A DNA stretch of 64,000 bases from an uncultured Granulosicoccaceae bacterium (GTDB lineage Bacteria > Pseudomonadota > Gammaproteobacteria > Granulosicoccales > Granulosicoccaceae), in contig CALKXD010000144.1 in assembly GCA_938003855.1 (NCBI GenBank), positions 18,560-82,559 of the forward strand, given 5' to 3'. Below, one piece after another: positions 19,688 to 29,703 of this stretch; within the stretch, counting starts at the first letter, position 1; each line of letters starts with the position of its first letter. Under the pieces are notes generated by a model. It saw nothing but the letters and a program-made list of their open reading frames with translations, made no database searches and had not been told where the DNA came from. Made by a program: the position numbers and the translations under genes.

Positions 19688-19961
19688 GCGACAGCCTAAT
19701 CGACTACACCGCGCTATGGTGTGAGCGGCTGCAACGATAGGCTCTACTGCCAGCCACTCAATGGTGCTATCACCTGATAAGGGCCGGGACAGGCAGGCTG
19801 ACACCCCGCCAACCGCACGTTAACAGACCGTCCGGCGTTGAAACAGCGGCCGCTGCGCAGTATAACTGTGAGTACCAGCGAAGACCGCTGATCGATTGCT
19901 TTCACGGTGTAACGCGAACACCGCCGACCGGCAGTATTTCCACTAAAACAGGGCTTCATTC

Positions 19962-20417
19962 ATGAGATACCTTCACACTATGCTGCGAGTCAGCAATCTG
20001 GAATCAGCGTTGACCTTCTGGCGCGACCAACTCGGCATGGTCGAGACCAATCGCATCGAAAACGAAGGCGGTCGCTTTACCTTGGTGTTTCTGGCGGCGA
20101 AAGAAGACGAAGTACGCGGCAAAGAAGAAAAAGCACCGCTGCTGGAGCTGACCTATAACTGGCCTGAAGAAGGATCAGAGGCGGAAGTCTATACCGACGG
20201 TCGCTCTTTCGGGCACCTTGCTTTTGTGGTTGATGATATCTATGAGACCTGTCAGCGTCTTGCCGATGCCGGAGTAGTGATAAACAGGCCACCACGCGAC
20301 GGGCACATGGCTTTTGTGCGATCACCGGATAACCAGTCAATTGAACTGTTACAAAAAGGCGGGTCTCTGGCGCCCAAGGCGCCCTGGGACAGCATGCCGA
20401 ATGTGGGTCACTGGTAA
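19962..20417 (+). CDS. gloA: Lactoylglutathione lyase (glyoxalase I)
   Basis: MRYLHTMLRVSNLESALTFWRDQLGM...LLELTYNWPEEG...FGHLAFVVDDIYETC...SPDNQSIELLQKG. Confidence 0.92.
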   Translation: MRYLHTMLRVSNLESALTFWRDQLGMVETNRIENEGGRFTLVFLAAKEDEVRGKEEKAPLLELTYNWPEEGSEAEVYTDGRSFGHLAFVVDDIYETCQRLADAGVVINRPPRDGHMAFVRSPDNQSIELLQKGGSLAPKAPWDSMPNVGHW

Positions 20418-20552
20418 GTCTTTCAGTCTGTTGTGGTACTTATTGCCCGGTGTTGACAGGGGCCAGACAGTAACGCTGTAAAGCCGTGGCCGGCACTGAT
20501 GCCAGAGACCAGCCCCGACGACAGGGCGGCTAGTAAAACCCGGGCGGGCGGT

Positions 20553-21593
20553 CTATTGCTGCAGTGCCTTTGCCGGATAAGCAATGGTCTGCAGGTTACT
20601 TGTGGGTATTTGCTCAATAGCACCGACGACTGCACGTGCCAGTTCGCGGCCTGCCAGATTGATATCCTCGTGTATGGTGATAATCTGCGGTCGTATTATC
20701 GGCAGAATGTTCACGCTCTGCTTCGAGATAATATCAACGTCTTTACCGATGATAAGTCCGGCTGCTTCGATACCGGAGCACAGGGCAATAGTCGACCCGC
20801 CACTGAACGATATGACGCTGTCCGGCCTGTCCTGTCTGGAGAAAATCTCGCGGGTTCGTGTTTCTATGGTATCCAGAGAGTCGTCGATAGTGATGTCGAA
20901 ACCGGTCCGCGGTTCCAGCTGGTGACTTAGCAGAGTGTCTCTATAGCCGGCCATTGTGTGGTGGTAAAAGGTCAGTGTGTCGGGTGGGCCCAGCAGTGCT
21001 ATGCGTGTGCGTCGCTTGGCGACCAGGCGGTTCACTGCATCTTCGGTGAATTTTTCATTGTCAAAATCATGGTAGGGGTGACTGTCCTCAAGCAGCGTTC
21101 TGCCATGTGTGGCAAAGGGTACGCGCCGCTTCTGCAAATACCGCACGCGCTCGTCGTGCGGTTCGGTGCGGGATAATATAATGCCGTCTGCCTCGCGGTG
21201 CTCGTAGATATAGCGCACGACATCAAGCGGACTGGTGTTTAGTGAGTACGGCGTAATGGTGAGATGATAGGGCGTCGCGCTCAGTCCTTCGGACAGGCCG
21301 CGTACCATGTGCGATGTCAGCCCCATCACTTCTTCGTTCATGTTGAGGACCAGGCTGATGACATTGGTTTTGCCGGTGCGCAGACCGACGCCGGCACGGT
21401 TGGGAATGTAGCCGATTCTCTCTGCCACTTCACGCACGCGCTGCTTGGTTTTTTCACCGATGTCGGGGGCGTCTTTCAGTGCGCGCGAAACCGTCGTGGT
21501 GCCAAGTTCAGTGATCGAAGCGATGGTTTTAAGGGTAGGGCGCGCGCTGCCGCTGGCTGCCGGTTTGCTGTGACGAGCGATTTTTCTGTCCAT
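20553..21593 (-). CDS. LacI family transcriptional regulator
   Basis: HTH PTLKTIASITELGTTTVSRALKDAPDIGEKTKQRVREVAERIGYIPN; divergent from the sugar ABC operon; likely start MDRKIARH at 21593. Confidence 0.9.
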   Translation of the reverse strand: MDRKIARHSKPAASGSARPTLKTIASITELGTTTVSRALKDAPDIGEKTKQRVREVAERIGYIPNRAGVGLRTGKTNVISLVLNMNEEVMGLTSHMVRGLSEGLSATPYHLTITPYSLNTSPLDVVRYIYEHREADGIILSRTEPHDERVRYLQKRRVPFATHGRTLLEDSHPYHDFDNEKFTEDAVNRLVAKRRTRIALLGPPDTLTFYHHTMAGYRDTLLSHQLEPRTGFDITIDDSLDTIETRTREIFSRQDRPDSVISFSGGSTIALCSGIEAAGLIIGKDVDIISKQSVNILPIIRPQIITIHEDINLAGRELARAVVGAIEQIPTSNLQTIAYPAKALQQ

Positions 21594-21680
21594 GTTTTTT
21601 TGTCCAACCGCTGTCTGACGGTGCCGGGAACAAGTATTTAGCGCTTGTGCCGGCAAGGTTGGAGTGGTTAAATGCGAGCT

Positions 21681-21696
21681 ACTGTAACGTTACAGT
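21681..21696. promoter_or_regulatory. Perfect 16-bp palindrome, candidate LacI-family operator
   Basis: actgtaacgttacagt reads identically on both strands, CpG centre, in the LacI/ABC divergent intergenic region. Confidence 0.75.
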
Positions 21697-21718
21697 TTTC
21701 TGGAGGAGACAACAACCG

Positions 21719-22963
21719 ATGACGCTTAAAAATAAACTGACCGCATTGACCGTGGCGCTGACCGCCGCACTTGCGGGTTCTGTGCACGCTACCGATCTCG
21801 AAGTGACACACTGGTGGACATCCGGTGGCGAGGCGGCCGCCGTGAAAGTATTTGCCGATCAATTCAATAAGGGCGGTGATAACTGGGTTGACGGCGCTAT
21901 CGCCGGCTCAGGCGGTGTTGCACGGCCGATTATTATCAGTCGAATTCTAGGCGGCAAACCAATGGGGGCGACTCAGCTTAATCACGGCCGGCAGGCCGAA
22001 GAGCTGGTTGAAGAAGGCCTGATGCTTGATCTGACCGAGCTGGCAGAAAAAGAAGGCTGGAAAGATCTTGTCCGTCCATCCTCACTTATTGAAAGCTGTA
22101 CCCTTGATGGAAAAATCTATTGTGTACCGGTGAACATCCACAGCTTTCAGTGGATGTGGACCAGCCTCGACGCCTATAAAAAAGCCGGCATCGACGCCCC
22201 GGAGACCTGGCACGACTTCGTCGCCAGCGCGCCAAAACTCAGAGAAGCGGGAATCACCCCTCTGGCCGTGGGCAACCAGCCCTGGCAGACAAACGGAATG
22301 TTTGGTGTGATCCAGATGGGGCTCGGTGGTATCGATCTCTATCGCTCAGCGATGGTTGAGCGCAACAGCGACGCACTGCGTGGCGAAAAAATGGCCGAAA
22401 TCTGGAGCGCTTTCTCCGATGCACGTGAGCTGGATGACCCGCAAAACAGCGTACAGAACTGGAACGATGCTACCAACCAGGTGATCACCGCAAAAGCCGG
22501 TGCGCAGATCATGGGCGACTGGGCGCAGGGTGAATTCCAGGTTGCCGGTCAAACAGCCGGTGTGGAATACGACTGCCTGCCGGGCCTGGGTATTGTCCCG
22601 GCGCTGGATACCGGTGGTGATGCCTTCTATTTTCCTAAACAGGACGATGAAGAAGTCACTGCCGCGCAGATGCGTATGGCATCGATGATGATGAGCAAAG
22701 AAGCGCAGGTCGGGTTTAACCTGGCTAAAGGGTCTTTGCCGGTACGTGCCGATGTCGATCTGGCAGCCGCCAACGGTTGCATGAAAAAAGGTCTGGCTAT
22801 TCTCGAAGATCCCAACAACATCGTGCCTGCCGGAGTCCAGTTGTGGTCAGCGGACACCGATGGCCAGCTCAACGATCTGCTGGTTGAGTTCTGGAATGAC
22901 TCAAGCATGTCAGCTGCTGATGCACACGATGCATGGGCAACAATCATTGAAGAAGCCGATTAA
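21719..22963 (+). CDS. Sugar ABC transporter substrate-binding protein (GtsA-like)
   Basis: Signal peptide MTLKNKLTALTVALTAALAGSVHA then TDLEVTHWWTSGGEAAAVKVFADQFN; family 1 SBP. Confidence 0.9.
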   Translation: MTLKNKLTALTVALTAALAGSVHATDLEVTHWWTSGGEAAAVKVFADQFNKGGDNWVDGAIAGSGGVARPIIISRILGGKPMGATQLNHGRQAEELVEEGLMLDLTELAEKEGWKDLVRPSSLIESCTLDGKIYCVPVNIHSFQWMWTSLDAYKKAGIDAPETWHDFVASAPKLREAGITPLAVGNQPWQTNGMFGVIQMGLGGIDLYRSAMVERNSDALRGEKMAEIWSAFSDARELDDPQNSVQNWNDATNQVITAKAGAQIMGDWAQGEFQVAGQTAGVEYDCLPGLGIVPALDTGGDAFYFPKQDDEEVTAAQMRMASMMMSKEAQVGFNLAKGSLPVRADVDLAAANGCMKKGLAILEDPNNIVPAGVQLWSADTDGQLNDLLVEFWNDSSMSAADAHDAWATIIEEAD

Positions 22964-22990
22964 GGCTAAGCGTGTGTGGTGATGTACTGC

Positions 22991-23016
22991 GAGGTGACAC
23001 CGCCCGGTGTCACCTC
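22991..23016. other. Perfect 12-bp inverted repeat (stem-loop) between SBP and permease genes
   Basis: gaggtgacaccg-cc-cggtgtcacctc; 28 nt after the SBP stop, before the permease gene. Confidence 0.75.
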
Positions 23017-23069
23017 ACTGAGTTGTCTGCGGTTGATGCAGGCAGCTACCACACAACCTGCCGGTATAA

Positions 23070-23996
23070 GTGTGTCCATTGAACTCCGCTAACAGCGCGC
23101 CGCCGAAGCGACGCCACCCTCTGCTGCGTAACCTGACAGCCAAGCTTGCTGCGACCCCGATGATAGCCACAGCGCTGTTTATTTTTGTCGGGTGCTCGCT
23201 GTGGTCGGTGCTGTATTCGTTCACGTCTTCCAAGTCGCTGCCACGCGAACGCTTTGTCGGTCTTAAGCAATATGATCGCTTGTTTGATTCATCGCGCTGG
23301 ATGGAATCTATGGAGAACATCGCCATCTATGGCCTGTGTGCCCTGGTATTTTCACTGGGCGTGGGTTTTCTGCTGGCGGTGGCCATGGATCAGAAAATTC
23401 GATTCGAAAATACTTTTCGCACTATTTTTCTCTACCCGTTTGCGCTGAGCTTTATTGTTACCGGACTGGTTTGGCAGTGGGTGCTGAACGCCGATTTCGG
23501 TATTCAGCAGGTTATTCGGGATATTGGCTTTACCACCTTTGAATTTAATCTGCTGGCCAGTCGCGAGTATTCGATCTACGCGCTGGTTATTGCCGGGCTG
23601 TGGCAAGGTACCGGTTTTGTGATGGCATTAATGCTGGCGGGTTTGCGCAGTATCGATCAGGAGATCTGGAAAGCGTCCAGAGTTGATGGCATTCCTGCCT
23701 GGCGTACCTATCTATTTATTGTTATCCCGATGATGCGGCCGGTGTTTATCACAACGCTTGTGATTATCGCCTCCGGTATTGTCAAGGTTTATGATCTGGT
23801 CGTCGCGCTGACCGGCGGTGGACCGGGAATTTCATCGGAAATGCCGGCTAAATATGTATACGACTATATGTTTGGTCGCGCTAACCTGGGCCAGGCACTG
23901 GCGGCCTCCACCGTGATGTTATCGACAGTACTTATTATATTAATTCCGTGGGCCTACCTGGAATTCAGTGAAAAAAAGGGCGACTCTCATGCTTGA
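23070..23996 (+). CDS. Sugar ABC transporter permease (GtsB-like)
   Basis: Multi-TM protein with EAA-type loop IDQEIWKASRVDGIPAWRTYLFIVIPMMRP. Confidence 0.88.
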   Translation: MCPLNSANSAPPKRRHPLLRNLTAKLAATPMIATALFIFVGCSLWSVLYSFTSSKSLPRERFVGLKQYDRLFDSSRWMESMENIAIYGLCALVFSLGVGFLLAVAMDQKIRFENTFRTIFLYPFALSFIVTGLVWQWVLNADFGIQQVIRDIGFTTFEFNLLASREYSIYALVIAGLWQGTGFVMALMLAGLRSIDQEIWKASRVDGIPAWRTYLFIVIPMMRPVFITTLVIIASGIVKVYDLVVALTGGGPGISSEMPAKYVYDYMFGRANLGQALAASTVMLSTVLIILIPWAYLEFSEKKGDSHA

Positions 23997-24876
23997 AGCC
24001 GGCCCGCACGGAACCAAACCCCGACGCATCGTCTCGCCGCACAACATAATGTTGTACGGTTTTTTGATTGTCGCGGCGTTGTACTGGTTGCTGCCGTTGT
24101 ACGTGATGGTGGTTACTTCACTAAAGGGCATGCCGGAGATACGGCTGGGCAATATCTTTGCACCACCGGTTGAAGTCACATTTGCGCCCTGGGCCAAGGC
24201 CTGGGACTCTGCCTGTACCGGCTTGTACTGCGAGGGCTTGAAGGTCGGCTTCTGGAACAGCATTCGAATTCTGGTACCGAGCGTGGTGATATCAATTGTC
24301 ATTGCATCGGTAAATGGCTATGCCTTGTCGTTCTGGCGGTTCAAAGGGTCGGAGGTGTTTTTTACTATTTTGATCTTCGGTGCGTTTATACCGTATCAGG
24401 TGCTGATTTATCCGCTGGTGATTATTCTGCGTGAACTCGGTTTGTTTTCAACGCTCGGTGGCGTGATTCTGGTGCACACTATCTTTGGTATGCCTATTCT
24501 GACGCTACTGTTTAGAAACTATTTTGCCAGTGTGCCGGTAGAGCTGTTTAAGGCCGCACGTGTCGATGGTGCCGGGTTCTGGCGGATTTTTTTTCAGATC
24601 ATGCTGCCGATGTCATTGCCGATTTTTGTGGTCGCTATCATTCTGCAGGTCACCGGTATCTGGAACGACTTTCTCTTCGGGGTAATCTATGCCGGAACGC
24701 GTAATTTCCCAATGACCGTGCAGCTGAACAATATCGTTAACTCGACGCAGGGGGTGAAAGAATACAACGTCAATATGGCGGCCACTCTGCTCACAGGGGC
24801 GTTACCTTTGATCGTTTATTTTATATCAGGCAAGCTGTTTGTTCGTGGCATTGCCGCCGGGGCGGTGAAGGGATGA
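23989..24876 (+). CDS. Sugar ABC transporter permease (GtsC-like)
   Basis: Multi-TM with EAA loop VELFKAARVDGAGFWRIFFQIMLPMSLP; ends FVRGIAAGAVKG; overlaps previous CDS. Confidence 0.88.
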   Translation: MLEAGPHGTKPRRIVSPHNIMLYGFLIVAALYWLLPLYVMVVTSLKGMPEIRLGNIFAPPVEVTFAPWAKAWDSACTGLYCEGLKVGFWNSIRILVPSVVISIVIASVNGYALSFWRFKGSEVFFTILIFGAFIPYQVLIYPLVIILRELGLFSTLGGVILVHTIFGMPILTLLFRNYFASVPVELFKAARVDGAGFWRIFFQIMLPMSLPIFVVAIILQVTGIWNDFLFGVIYAGTRNFPMTVQLNNIVNSTQGVKEYNVNMAATLLTGALPLIVYFISGKLFVRGIAAGAVKG

Positions 24877-25961
24877 GCAGTGTTGTTATAAATGAGTTGT
24901 CGTTGAACTTCGGCAATGTAGAAGTCTTGAAATCGCTCAACCTTGATGTCGCCGAAGGTGAGTTTCTGGTGCTGCTGGGTCCGTCCGGCTGCGGCAAGTC
25001 GACGCTGCTAAACTGCATTGCAGGTCTGCTCGATGTCTCGGCAGGGCAGGTGATTATCAATGGGATCAACGTCACCTGGGAGGAACCCAAAGACCGTGGC
25101 ATTGGCATGGTCTTTCAGTCATATGCACTCTATCCGCAGATGACGGTGGAAAAAAATCTGTCGTTTGGTTTGCGCGTTGCCGGCCTGCCTCGAAAAGAGA
25201 TTCGCGACCGGGTGGATCGTGCAGCAGAGATTCTGCAGATTGGTGCATTGCTTAAACGCAAGCCGGGGGCATTGTCCGGTGGGCAGCGCCAGCGCGTCGC
25301 TATCGGCCGCGCATTGGTCCGCGATGTTGATGTGTTTCTGTTTGACGAGCCACTGTCGAACCTTGACGCCAAACTGCGCACCGACCTGCGCGTTGAATTA
25401 AAACGCCTGCACCAGCGCCTCGGCAATACCATGATCTATGTCACCCACGACCAGATAGAAGCGCTGACACTGGCGGATCGAATCGCCATTATGAAAGACG
25501 GCTTGATCCAGCAGCTCGACACACCGCTGGGTATTTACAATAGACCGGAAAATCGCTTTGTGGCAGGCTTTATCGGGTCACCGGGTATGAACTTCATGCA
25601 GGGCCTGCTGGAGTGCAGCGACGACCAATGGCAATTCAGTACAGAGGGCCTGACGATGTCTTTGCAGGACTACCAGTTTACCCGTGAGCCTGTGCAGGGC
25701 ACGCCGGTCGAATTCGGTATTCGTCCCGAACATATACTGATTGGCGATAATGCCGCCTCGCAGCCCATCCAGAGCGTCATAGACATAGAACTGATCGAGC
25801 CGATGGGGGCGGATACGGTTGTCTGGAGTAAGCTCGGTGGCAGCAGTTTTACCTTAAGGGTTGACTCAGAGGCGGTACTGAGCAAGGACCAGAGTTTACC
25901 GGTTGGCTTTAGCGCGGCGCGTGCTTCTATTTTTTCGAGCGCTGATGGATTGCGCGTGTAG
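24873..25961 (+). CDS. Sugar ABC transporter ATP-binding protein (UgpC/MsmK type)
   Basis: GPSGCGKST, LSGGQRQRVAIGRALVR, FLFDEPLSNLDAKLR; overlaps permease stop. Confidence 0.9.
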   Translation: MSSVVINELSLNFGNVEVLKSLNLDVAEGEFLVLLGPSGCGKSTLLNCIAGLLDVSAGQVIINGINVTWEEPKDRGIGMVFQSYALYPQMTVEKNLSFGLRVAGLPRKEIRDRVDRAAEILQIGALLKRKPGALSGGQRQRVAIGRALVRDVDVFLFDEPLSNLDAKLRTDLRVELKRLHQRLGNTMIYVTHDQIEALTLADRIAIMKDGLIQQLDTPLGIYNRPENRFVAGFIGSPGMNFMQGLLECSDDQWQFSTEGLTMSLQDYQFTREPVQGTPVEFGIRPEHILIGDNAASQPIQSVIDIELIEPMGADTVVWSKLGGSSFTLRVDSEAVLSKDQSLPVGFSAARASIFSSADGLRV

Positions 25962-26009
25962 TCGTCCCGGCCTGGTGCATCCGATTATTTAATTTAAAGA
26001 TTACGACCC

Positions 26010-26756
26010 ATGAAAAATCTATCGTTTCAGCTATTCAGTGCCCGCAATACTCCTCTGGCAGAGGCGCTTGAAATTGTCGCGAGCGCCGGTTACACCTCTG
26101 TCGAAGCCTACCGCGATAACCTGACTGATCCCGATGAGTTTAAAAAACTGCTCGCAGCCAACAAACTGCATTGTGCTTCGGTGCACGTGGGGCGCGATGA
26201 ACTGAAAAATAACATGCCACAGACACTCGACATGGCCGCGCAGTTTGGCGTCAGGCAGATTGTCTGCCCCTACCTGCTACCGGAAGCCAGACCCACCGAT
26301 AGCAATGGCTGGCAACTGCTGGCAGAGGAGATGGCAGGGTACTGCCAGCAGATAAATGCGGCAGGTCTGCCGTTTGCCTGGCATAACCATGACTTTGAAT
26401 TCGTCAGAACCGCTGACGGCGTTCTGCCGATACGCCTGTTGCTTGATGCCGCCGTTGATCTGCAATGGGAGATCGATCTAGGCTGGATACAAAGAGCCGG
26501 GGAAGATCCGGCCTCCTGGCTTCGAACCTACGCTGATCGAATCAGTTCTGTTCACCTGAAAGACCTGGCCGCCGTCGGTGACTGCCTTGATGAAGATGGC
26601 TGGGCCGATGTCGGGCACGGGGTACTGGACTGGAGTGCCATACAGTCGGAGCTAAAATCTGTTAACACTGATCTGTACGTGGTAGAGCACGACAACCCTT
26701 CAGATCTGCAGCGCTTTGCACAAAGGACTATCGCCACTATCAGTGGTTGGGAGTAG
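26010..26756 (+). CDS. Sugar phosphate isomerase/epimerase (AP_endonuc_2/xylose isomerase-like TIM barrel)
   Basis: SFQLFSARNTPLAEALEIVASAGYTSVEAY..., FAWHNHDFEF, WEIDLGWIQRAG, SVHLKDL, YVVEHDNP motifs. Confidence 0.87.
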   Translation: MKNLSFQLFSARNTPLAEALEIVASAGYTSVEAYRDNLTDPDEFKKLLAANKLHCASVHVGRDELKNNMPQTLDMAAQFGVRQIVCPYLLPEARPTDSNGWQLLAEEMAGYCQQINAAGLPFAWHNHDFEFVRTADGVLPIRLLLDAAVDLQWEIDLGWIQRAGEDPASWLRTYADRISSVHLKDLAAVGDCLDEDGWADVGHGVLDWSAIQSELKSVNTDLYVVEHDNPSDLQRFAQRTIATISGWE

Positions 26757-26760
26757 GCGG

Positions 26761-27879
26761 ATGAACGTTGGTATTATTGGATGTGGGAATATATCGACCG
26801 CCTATCTTAAGCTGGCGCCGATGTTTGCGGGGTTCAAAATCACCGCCTGTGCCGATCTTAATCCCGAGGCGGCCGCCGCACAGGCCGCAGAGTTTGGTTG
26901 TGACGCACTGTCTATAGACGACCTGCTGGCCGACTCTTCAATCGGGTTGATTATCAATCTGACGGTGCCGGATGCACATTTTGAAGTGTCTGCCAGTGCG
27001 CTGCGAGCGGGCAAGCATGTCTATAGTGAAAAGCCATTTGTATTGTCCGTCGACGAGGGCCGGGAGCTGTTAAAAATAGCCAGTGACCTTGGTCTGCGGG
27101 TTGGCTCGGCACCCGATACTTTTCTGGGGGGATCGCATCAGGCGGCGAGGCAATGCATTGATGCCGGAACCATCGGTGATATTGTTGGCGGCAGTTGCTG
27201 TTTCCAATCCCACGGGATGGAAAACTGGCATCCGGACCCGACCTTTTTCTTTCAGCCCGGCGGTGGACCGGTGCTTGATATGGGGGCTTATTATGTCAGC
27301 AACCTGGTGCAGTTTCTGGGGCCTGTCAAGCGGGTGGTTGCGATGTCCGGGCGTCCGTTTGCCACCCGTACCGTCACCAGCGAGCCAAATCCCGGTGCGG
27401 TTATAGAAGTCAATGTTGATACCTCGGTGCGGGCCATACTCGAGTTTCATCAGGGGGCGCAGGTGTCGTTCTCCGTCAGCTGGGACGTCTGGTCACACGA
27501 GCACAACCACATGGAATTGTACGGCACCGGGAGCACAATCTATGTGCCGGACCCGAACCGCTTCGGTGAACCGGTCCGGCTCAACAACGGCGAGGACGAA
27601 ACACAGATAGAACCATTGCAAGTGGTTGGTGCTGCCAACTTTGAGGACTTGAGCGGCGAGATAATAGCCAATTACCGTGGTGTCGGGCTGGCGGATATGG
27701 TCGCCGCTATTCAGCAGGACCGGCCGCATCGATGCAATGGTGAACTGGCATTGCATGTGATCGATGTGCTGACGTCCATGATGCAGTCGGCCGGGACCGG
27801 TGAGTTTGTCACATTAAGCACCCGCTGTGAGCGTCCGGCGATGCTCGATGACACCGCTGCGGCGGCACTAATGGCGTAA
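26761..27879 (+). CDS. Gfo/Idh/MocA family oxidoreductase
   Basis: MNVGIIGCGNISTAYLKLAPMF (Rossmann GxGxxS), GKHVYSEKPFVLSVDEG (EKP motif). Confidence 0.9.
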   Translation: MNVGIIGCGNISTAYLKLAPMFAGFKITACADLNPEAAAAQAAEFGCDALSIDDLLADSSIGLIINLTVPDAHFEVSASALRAGKHVYSEKPFVLSVDEGRELLKIASDLGLRVGSAPDTFLGGSHQAARQCIDAGTIGDIVGGSCCFQSHGMENWHPDPTFFFQPGGGPVLDMGAYYVSNLVQFLGPVKRVVAMSGRPFATRTVTSEPNPGAVIEVNVDTSVRAILEFHQGAQVSFSVSWDVWSHEHNHMELYGTGSTIYVPDPNRFGEPVRLNNGEDETQIEPLQVVGAANFEDLSGEIIANYRGVGLADMVAAIQQDRPHRCNGELALHVIDVLTSMMQSAGTGEFVTLSTRCERPAMLDDTAAAALMA

Positions 27880-27941
27880 CAGTATCGCATTTGCTTTTGT
27901 ATAGAGGTGCCGGCAGGGCAACCGGAAGACAGGATAATTCG

Positions 27942-29573
27942 ATGATCAAAAACCCGATACTTACCGGGTTCAACCCTGACCCGTCTATTTGCCGTGTGGG
28001 CGAAGACTACTTTATTGCCACTTCCACCTTTGAGTGGTATCCCGGAGTGCAGATCTATCACTCGCGAAACCTGGCGGACTGGCGTCTGGTCGCCAGACCT
28101 CTGAGCCGTGCGTCACAGCTTGATATGCGCGGTAATCCGGATTCCTGTGGTGTATGGGCGCCGTGTCTGAGTTTTGCGGATGACACCTTCTGGCTGATCT
28201 ACACCGACGTTAAGCGCTTTGACGGAAACTTCAAGGATGCGCACAATTATCTGGTAACGGCTGATAGCATCACGGGTCAATGGTCAGACCCGGTGTACAT
28301 GAATTCCAGCGGTTTTGACCCCAGTTTGTTTCACGACGACGATGGTCGCAAATGGTTTTATAACCTGGTGTGGAATCATCGCGCCACATCGCTTGGTCAG
28401 TCGCCGCTGCACAGTCCGTTTGGTGGTATTGCGCTGCAGGAGTATTCGCCTGCGCAGCAGCAACTGCTGGGTGAACCGCAACTGGTTTTCAGTGGCACAG
28501 AAAAAGGCCTGGCCGAGGCACCGCACGTTTTCAAGCGTGGTGACTATTACTACTTGATTGTTGCAGAAGGGGGCACTGGCTACGAGCACGCGGTCACACA
28601 TGCCCGCAGTCGTTCTGTGGCGGGACCGTTTGAACTGCATCCGGATAAATATCTACTCACTGCGTCGGAGAGCCATCGAGGAAAATTACAGCGCACCGGT
28701 CATGGCATGTATGTAGAGACAGCGCAGGGCGAGGCTTACCATACGTTTTTGTGTTCCCGCCCGCTGGATGGTCTGCGCCGCTCGCCACTGGGTCGGGAGA
28801 CGGGTATCGCCCGGTGTCAGTGGCACGATGACGGCTGGTTGCGAACCGCTAACGGTTCGCAGCAGGCCGAAACCCACGTGGAGTCCCCGCAGGATTTACC
28901 GGCACAGAAAATACCCATGGCGGATGACCTTACGCTGCAGCACTATGGCTTCAGTGGTGAGTCATTGCCGATCGACTTTCAATGGCTGCGCACACCTATC
29001 CCGCAGCGTTTGTTCTCGTTAAGCGAGCGTCAGGGATTTCTGCGCTTGTATGGTCGTGAGTCAATAGGCAGCTGGTTTGAGCAATCACTGGTGGCACGCC
29101 GACAACAACATCATCGCTATACTGCCAGTACCACTGTTGAGTTTGATCCGGTATCGTTCCAGCAAAGTGCCGGTATAACCGCCTACTATAACCGCCATAA
29201 ATTTCATTATCTGCAAATTAGCCACGATGAAACACTCGGTCGGGTGATCAGTATCATGAGCTGCAATGGCGACTACCCGGACGGGGCGTTAAGCTATCCG
29301 GCTGGTCCGGTGCCGATTCCCGCGGCCGGCGAGGTATCACTGCAGTGTACGGTGATTGATTCAGTACTGACTTTTGCCTGGAGAGCCACCGGAGACTGGC
29401 AGCCGATAGGTCCGGCGCTGGATGCTTCAGTGTTGTCAGACGAAGGCGGGCGCGGCGAGCACGCGTCGTTCACCGGTGCCTTTGTCGGCATGATGGCGTT
29501 TGACACCTCCGGCCGTGCCCGTCATGCTGATTTTTCGTACTTTTCGTATCAACCGCACAGCCAGCCGGCCTGA
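27942..29573 (+). CDS. Glycoside hydrolase family 43 (beta-xylosidase/arabinofuranosidase-like)
   Basis: MIKNPILTGFNPDPSICRVGEDYFIATSTFEWYPGVQIYHSRNLADWRLV; GLAEAPHVFKRGDYYYLIVAEGGT; C-terminal beta-sandwich-like region. Confidence 0.92.
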   Translation: MIKNPILTGFNPDPSICRVGEDYFIATSTFEWYPGVQIYHSRNLADWRLVARPLSRASQLDMRGNPDSCGVWAPCLSFADDTFWLIYTDVKRFDGNFKDAHNYLVTADSITGQWSDPVYMNSSGFDPSLFHDDDGRKWFYNLVWNHRATSLGQSPLHSPFGGIALQEYSPAQQQLLGEPQLVFSGTEKGLAEAPHVFKRGDYYYLIVAEGGTGYEHAVTHARSRSVAGPFELHPDKYLLTASESHRGKLQRTGHGMYVETAQGEAYHTFLCSRPLDGLRRSPLGRETGIARCQWHDDGWLRTANGSQQAETHVESPQDLPAQKIPMADDLTLQHYGFSGESLPIDFQWLRTPIPQRLFSLSERQGFLRLYGRESIGSWFEQSLVARRQQHHRYTASTTVEFDPVSFQQSAGITAYYNRHKFHYLQISHDETLGRVISIMSCNGDYPDGALSYPAGPVPIPAAGEVSLQCTVIDSVLTFAWRATGDWQPIGPALDASVLSDEGGRGEHASFTGAFVGMMAFDTSGRARHADFSYFSYQPHSQPA

Positions 29574-29703
29574 CGAATTCAGGTCCGGTATCCGTGTAAA
29601 GGTATTATCAGACAAAGTACCGTAGTGACAGTGTGTCGCTGCAAGCGACAGCGCCTGATGATTAACGCCGCATTAGTACCAAGCAACGTCGACTGGTGAT
29701 TCT

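Noticed and set aside
29634-29650. tgtcgct-gca-agcgaca hairpin between GH43 and GH2 genes
   Set aside because: Short hairpin of a kind expected by chance at this window size; no further support.
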